DNA of 64,000 bases from assembly GCA_009746045.1 (NCBI GenBank), contig RPFO01000231.1, positions 2,066,900 through 2,130,899 on the forward strand, written 5' to 3'. Position numbers and translations under genes: made by a program. The DNA is from Mesostigma viride (taxonomy: Eukaryota > Streptophyta > Mesostigmatophyceae > Mesostigmatales > Mesostigmataceae). The notes beneath the pieces were generated by a model. It ran no database searches and was not told where the DNA came from. It saw nothing but the letters and a program-made list of their open reading frames with translations. Below are positions 36,478-64,000 of the stretch, in pieces (within the stretch, counting starts at the first letter, position 1; each line of letters opens with the position of its first letter).

Positions 36478-39395
36478 AAGACGAGCCACGAGCCACGAGC
36501 CACGAGGTAGCCCTGGCTGACGCGGCGGAGCTCATAACCTTCACGTCTGGGCCCCAAAGCTTGGCCGTGAATATCCCAATCGCTTCGTCTTTCTAAGACG
36601 CACACGCTGATACATTTTCCCGAAGCTATTACGCAATATTATGTCGAGCAAACGCAACTTGATGAACCGCAGTTTGGAAGCTGCGATGAGCCAAGCAAAT
36701 ACGCCTGCAGCTCCGGCTGCAGTTCAGCCTCCCGGCCACGCAGGCAGCGGTGACCCTAGCCAAGCGTTAGTGGTTCACTCGGCTCCTCCCGCGGCCTCGC
36801 CATCGGCATCGCCTGACCCCAAACGCAGTCGCTCATCCTTTCCACGCGAACCGCGCTTCCAGCCCTACTCCTTCCATGCCGACACTTACGAATGGTACAA
36901 CATTTCCGTGTGCACAGTCTGCTATATGAAGTGCATTTTATACGGGGACTACGCCTCGCTTCTTGAGCTGTGCATCCACCTTCACAGCATCCACCGCCTC
37001 CTCGAATATGACGGCGTCGGGTTTACGCAGAGCCGCAAACTGCTGCTGCATGATGGGCCTCTACCGGCACCCGGCCCGAGCTTCAGCACATGCTTCTCTG
37101 CTCCCTACTCACGAAGTCTGACGGCGAGATCTGGGCTCCTACCATCTCCACAGCCACAGGTCTACCGCTCCATCCTTACGGAAGCCCTCCAGCAGCACGT
37201 GACCCCCCTTGCTACAGATGTGGCAGCAATGGGCAGTGGCACGCTGGCTGCTGAGCTCCCTCACATTTCCACCACCGTCACCTCCACCTCCACCCTCCTC
37301 GCCTCCACCGCCGACATCAACGGCCAACTCCACCCTCCGCCGCCTCCTCCTCCACCGCCGACATGAAAACCCAGCTCCATGACATCGGCAAGCGCCTCCA
37401 CGACCACGCCATCGCAATCGGGTGCCTGCAAAACACCGCAGGCCTCACCGCCCAGGCGGTGAAGGACATCGCTGCCCAGCCGGCATCTGCTGGCCCGGCC
37501 AGCGATGCTCCTCCCCCCCAGACCTAGGCGGAACTGCTCAAGCACCACACCACCTCCACCACCTCCACCATCGCGGCACAGCTCAAGCAACAAGCCCTCG
37601 ACCTCCGCGAGGAGGCCGACCGCACCCAGCGCACAGCCACAATGTCATCGTCAAGCACTTCGACCAGCCGGCAGATGAGACCTCGACGACTCGTCTCACG
37701 GCATTTTTAAGCGCGACATTCACATTCTTGCCCCCATGCAACTCAATGGTGAGCTGCGGATGTCGGCTGCCCGCCTTCCCCAGCCGCGCGCGGGGCCAAG
37801 GCTGGCCCGGCCCCCGTGCTCCTCACCTTTAAGTACATGGCGGATAAGCTGTCGTTTCTTAAATGCCGTAAGAAGCTCTCGAGGACTCGCTACACGCTGG
37901 ACGACGACCTGACCCTGGCCCAGCAACAACGGCGACGCGAGCTATGGCCGACCTACCTCCAGCTCTGGCAGAGCGCTGGGGGTAAACCGGTATATTGGAG
38001 GGGGGACGTCATCCACGTCGACGTACCACAAGCCCTGGCAGGCATCCCCTGCCACCCCAGCAACCCCAGTCTAGGGAATATAGCAGTAGTGTAGATTAGT
38101 AAGGCTTAATAGCCTACCACGTGGCCCACGCGCATGGCCCCCCAGGGATGATGCTTTCAGAATTTAGTTACGCCCTGCCTAGAATTGGACTCCCCATGGA
38201 TGTTGGATTAAGAATTTAGCCAAGCTCTGCCTATGCAGAGAGTCACTCTCTGATGAGAAGCCATGCCCTAGCTTTTGTATAGCCATGACGATCTTCCCCC
38301 CTATGTCTGCGCCTTCAGGTAGGTGCCGGAATACATAGTGGGGCATGTGCACTTTGTGCACCCAGAGCAGGTGTAGCTTACATCCTACCCTTGCAGGAAG
38401 TAGCCCAGAATGTATGAAAAGCCATATGCCCCTTCTCAGGGATTAATTAATTAATTAATAATTAATAAGCACGTGACTGCGTCACGTGGGTGCCAATACA
38501 GAGTAAAGGAACCTTCAACCCTATATACACAGCGAGAAGGAGGGAGGGCGCCCTAGCTTCTCTCACTGCCGCAAGTGGACAGGCCACAGAGCGCTCTCTC
38601 CACGGCTTGGTGCATCATGCCGGGGCGAAACACTGTGGGTGCATGCAATACAACCAGTGCAATACCATAGGTAGGCTGACGCATAGCTTCTCAGGGATAT
38701 GAGCTACATATACTCCCAACGGAGTTGTGTTCCTAATTAATTAATTAATTAATTTGTACGCTGATTTACAATGTCTTTCTTACATTCTTAGCTAGGCACA
38801 GGCGCCTGGGCCTAGCCGGGCACCTCCAGTCCGCACAGCTAGACCAGCTAGACACATGATCAGACAGACTAGCTGGCACCAAGCCCGCGCAGCCCGGGCG
38901 TTTTGTCCTCACGTGGCATGCCCCAGCCCGCACGCGGCCGGGACGCCCTCCGTGGACTTTCCGTGATAGGGTAGGCATGGCTACGTGCTTCCCTAGAGGG
39001 GACGGGCTCATGCCCAGGGAGCCCCCTGGTTTGTCTGTAATATGGAGGCAGATGACTGGTAAAAATAGGTGGCAGAAGGCCATGAAGGACACCACCCCAT
39101 GCAAGTCAGTGGGGGCTCCGCGTGTGACCCAGCTTGGCATTCATAGTGATTCGGGCCGTGGTGCCCGCAACCCTGTAACTAGGAACTAGATATAACTAAA
39201 TTCATCCACCCCATCCCATATCCACCCCCCTGAGGACTCATGCTCGATCACGTGACACAGTCTACGCGCATTGCCAGTCTGCATGTATTTTAAATAATTA
39301 ATTAATTCCCACTGAGGACTTATGCTCACGTGACGCAGTCTACGAGTACATTAATTCATTAATGCGTGTAAAGCGCACATCAAAGCGGATAACAT
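36478..39395 (+). mobile_element. LINE-like element copy 3
   Basis: It holds the leader (36,485-36,640), the ORF region (36,641-38,095), then 3' modules with TTAATTAATTAA tracts at about 38,441-38,468 and 38,733-38,755. It ends with CTCACGTGACGCAGTCTACG followed by ATTAATTCATTAATG near 39,343-39,371, which I take as the true 3' end of the family. The stop codon of ERI2 (39,434) lies only about 60 bp further on the opposite strand, so the element abuts the 3' end of that gene. Confidence 0.65.
36641..38095 (+). pseudogene. L1-ORF1p-like protein of copy 3, frameshifted with an internal stop
   Basis: An open frame runs 36,641-37,366 (start MSSKRNLMNRSLEAAMSQ; SPSASPDPKRSR; YGDYASLLELCIHLHS; Pro-rich end). 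A shift at the Pro-rich tract leads to IAIGCLQNTAGLTAQAV and then a TAG at about 37,525 where copies 1 and 2 encode TW. The C-terminal domain is readable in 37,816-38,095 (YTLDDDLTLAQQQRRRELWP, GKPVYWRGDVIHVD). It is the most diverged copy. Same family and same direction as copies 1 and 2. Confidence 0.6.
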
Positions 39396-39433
39396 TCATA
39401 GAAACAACTGAGCAGCGGCAGGAGCGCAGGGGT
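38096..39433 (+). repeat. 3' modules of LINE-like copy 3
   Basis: Contains the TCTCTGATGAGAAGCCATGC module (38,240), a (TTAA)n tract, a unique stretch 38,485-38,690, a second partial module, a long unique stretch, and the GTCTGTAATATGGAGGCAGA end module (39,034-39,230). Two CACGTGAC(G/A)CAGTCTACG motifs lie at about 39,250 and 39,345. No gene was found. Confidence 0.6.
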
Positions 39434-48356
<8,923 letters not shown>

Positions 48357-49321
48357 GCTGACAGGATGCAGGGCTACTAAGTTGGCAAATGAGTTGGCGG
48401 CATCGTCATGCCGATAAAGACGGGCAAGCCGGTGATAGCCGCGACTTGCAGAACATCCGAACGATAGAGCTAGCCTTTCCAGGTTGCAGGTGAAACGGGC
48501 CACACCGGGGCTCAAGGGAGAATTCTTCGTGCAATTTGGTAGCCGGCGACTGTGATAAAGAAGCCAATGAAGTCAATGCGACCAGCGCCTCCATGATTGC
48601 ACAAGTCCTGACATTTTGTTCTTTGTCGCACTCTGCTTACTTGGACAAGACAGTCGGTTCGCAAGGGCCCTGGCTTCACCACTGAAGAAACACCAGGGAA
48701 AATCGACGGTCATTGCCTGGTCGACACACGAATGTAACTTCGTCACATGTACCCGATAATTGTTTTCCAAGCAAGACGAAATGATGCACGTTCTGGCCTA
48801 ATGTGAGGCTGTGGGGGCGAGTCATTAGATTGTTCATTAGGTGGACTTCACAGTACAGTCCATGGTACAACCATGGTGAAAATAATAATTATCAACGACA
48901 TTCATAACTCTTAAATAATTAATATTCCCGCCCGTTACGTGGAATTGAATAAGGCTGGTATGGCGTGAGAAGCGAAGACAGGCCACAACTACAGTAGACT
49001 ACAGTAGACTACAGTAGACTACAGTAGACTACAGTAGACTACAGTAGACTGTAGAGGCTAGAGCCCGTGCATCCGAACGGCAGCATTAACAAAGAACGGC
49101 AGCACACAGCTTGCGAGCTGTCAACTTTGCAGTGGTCCTGCCGGACAGGGGCATCTGTCGTAGTAGAGTAGGGCCGGCTAGGGTCGCCGCAGCCGGCTCC
49201 AAACGCACCGCCAGAAAGTATACTGTTAAGTGCAGTCGAGACGAAGGACGATTAGAGCAGTGCGTGCCGGCGAAAAAGGTGAAAAACGACTGTGGCAGTC
49301 GCGGAACATGGGGGGGTTTCA
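48357..49321. promoter_or_regulatory. Shared intergenic region between divergent ERI2 and TRM1
   Basis: About 965 bp separates the two start codons, which face away from each other. It holds six perfect 10-bp units ACAGTAGACT at 48,991-49,050, which could be a promoter element or just a microsatellite. I see no convincing TATA box at a sensible distance from either start. A minus-strand frame continues upstream of the ERI2 start to 48,515 and may be 5' UTR or extra coding sequence. Confidence 0.4.
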
Positions 49322-62366
<13,045 letters not shown>

Positions 62367-62489
62367 GGAGGGGGGTCGAATTCTTTGAATATCATACCCT
62401 ATGAGAAGTGTGGAATCAATCTGACGCCTTTAGACGACAGGCCGCCTTGTGAAGCCTGGTATGATGGTCAGGGTCACTATCGTGGTCAC

Positions 62490-62494
62490 TGTAA
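62490..62494 (+). terminator. Possible TGTAA polyadenylation signal of TRM1
   Basis: TGTAA lies 124 bases after the TRM1 stop. TGTAA is the usual polyadenylation signal in chlamydomonad green algae. The other two genes lack a TGTAA so close to their stops, so this could be chance. Confidence 0.3.
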
Positions 62495-62499
62495 TGGCC

Positions 62500-63659
62500 A
62501 GAACTAGAAGTGGACCCCAGGCAAGAGGTCATCCTCGTGAAGCCTGGCAGTCGAGGAGCAGACGACGTGTTCGTGGGTTTGGAAGGTGGGCCCTTCCCTT
62601 CCTGTTCGGTTTCCTGGGACCCTGGGGACCGACCTGGTCATGCGTGACCAACCTGGGTATGTCGTTTCCTGTCTTCAGCCTTTCAATAAGGATAGAGTGT
62701 TTGTCCGGTGTCCTGCCCGGCTCCCGGTTCAACTGCTAGCACGAGAGTGGACGCGCTATTGTACGGCGGGGCACGCCCACCCGATCAACCACCCCTCATC
62801 CCATGGCGCCAACCTATGTGCATGAGAGCAGCATGGTCGCCTGGGCCAGTGGGTGTTGACGGCCCCGGTTATGTGCATGAACCCAATAATGTGCATTTAG
62901 TACAGCATGGGACCACGAAACATGCGCGCGGGTCCTACCCACTCAGGCTGAGTAGCGGGGGGGCCGCGGATGGCGGCCATGACCAGTGGCATGGGGAGTC
63001 GCATGGTGGAAGGGGTCGCCTTGCGCAGCCGTCGAATCTCCTGGTGAAGCCAGGCGGGCGTGTGAGTGGCATGGGCGTGGGCGGGTGTGTGAGTGGCCAA
63101 GGTTCCATCCATGCCCACCTCTAGCCCTTGTTTCTCACTCTCTCTGCCGGCCGAGCTGTGGCCAGCTGAAGGAGGATGTGCGGGAAGTGGGGGAGAGGGC
63201 ACTGGCGGGGCGGGAGAGGGGGCAGGGGAAGGTTATGTCCGGCCCAAATACGAGAGGTCGTCGTTTGGCTGCTGAAGGGCATGCATAATGGGGGGGGAAC
63301 GTGGGGGGCAAGACGGGGTGGGGACCGTGAGGGGCCTAAATGGGGGCCATGAGGGGCCGGAATGGGGGGAGGCTGTGAGGGGTCATCTGCATGGCACGTT
63401 GATGATGGATGATGTAGCCGTGCTCCCTGTCACATATACCAAGATGGGGAAAATGGCCACGACGGTGCTTATATTTATTTCGTTGCTGCGACGTGAGCGC
63501 AACCGTCGGCCTATTGCATGCTGCACGGGGCAGAGGCATGCGAATGGCACGTGAAGGTGCCAAAAGAAGCCAAACATGGAGGACAGCCACCCGGCACTCC
63601 CCTCCCCACCCGGCAGTAGGGAGCAGAGTTGGGGGGGGGGAGGGGGATGCACTACCTGT

Positions 63660-63693
<34 letters not shown>

Positions 63694-64000
63694 TTGGGTG
63701 CACCTACCTGACATCCAACGGTTGCTGCCAGATGCATCCAGTATCCACAGCCATCTCATACGAATACTTGTGGGGTAGTCTGAGGAAGGCCCTGGCATGT
63801 GTTTGCGTTGGCGTGGCTATTGCGGGCCAAAGCCTGGGGAACAATTCCTGCGAGAGTTTTTGTCGTTATGCACAACGCCTCCGGATGTTGTCGTAGACTA
63901 GCAACCTATTGTCACTGATAGCGTCACGGTCCGCGTCGTGGTTGCGGACCGAGGATGACCGAGGGCCAGGATGCGGCAGTCCCAATGGCCACCCGTTGGA
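62500..64000. other. Gene-poor right end with G-rich imperfect repeats and a 28-bp poly-C
   Basis: Imperfect repeats of GTGAAGCCTGG type (62,451; 62,538; 63,042), GTGAGTGGC (63,062; 63,090) and GTGAGGGG (63,327; 63,376), then a poly-C run at 63,665-63,692. On the minus strand a frame open from the window edge (64,000) to 63,866 includes DRDAISDNRLLVYDNIRRRC and could be part of an exon of a gene lying mostly outside the window. No start or splice site confirms it. Confidence 0.3.

Overview
This is nuclear DNA of a eukaryote. Three multi-exon genes can be rebuilt with GT-AG introns whose codon phases agree at every junction. Most of the rest is satellites, microsatellites and transposons. Exons are GC-richer than introns. 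The combination of a plant/algal-style TRM1, an ERI2-type exonuclease with a GRF finger, about 10 introns of roughly 1 kb per gene, and large simple-repeat loads inside introns fits a repeat-rich green alga. I cannot name the species, and no rRNA, organelle or prokaryotic feature is visible.

Layout. (1) 1-17.4 kb is gene-free and built of repeats in one orientation: a partial 'tail' module (1-735), a 728-bp TATA-bearing tandem repeat (about 757-3900), then three composite units (A about 4.1-8.2 kb, B about 8.2-13.6 kb, C about 13.6-17.4 kb). Each unit is an AT-rich head, a minisatellite core that differs between units, and a shared 1.6-kb tail with a TATA box. (2) 18,030-28,598 (+) holds an 11-exon gene for an unrecognised 641-residue protein. 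(3) 29.1-39.4 kb is a cluster of three copies of a LINE-like element encoding an L1-ORF1p-like RNA-binding protein. The middle copy is split by a 3.5-kb Kolobok-like DNA transposon whose decayed transposase carries a PHD finger. (4) 48,356-39,434 (-) is a 6-exon ERI2-type DEDDh 3'-5' exoribonuclease with a C-terminal GRF zinc finger and a very long N-terminal extension. (5) 49,322-62,366 (+) is a 12-exon TRM1 tRNA (guanine-26) dimethyltransferase, head to head with ERI2. Its last intron holds a hAT element with a perfect 8-bp target duplication. (6) 62.4-64 kb has no supported gene apart from a possible exon on the minus strand at the right edge.

The most unusual signal runs through all three genes. 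Introns contain degenerate extra copies of their own exon/intron junctions ('echoes'): the last or first 10-60 bases of the exon plus adjoining intron, repeated two to five times. This suggests that introns here grow by local duplication anchored at splice junctions. A second sharp signal is a 42-bp, in-frame insertion in the ERI2 coding exon. It has the structure of a minimal LINE retro-insertion: a 10-bp target duplication around 32 bp of the 3' end of the LINE-like family found 8 kb away.
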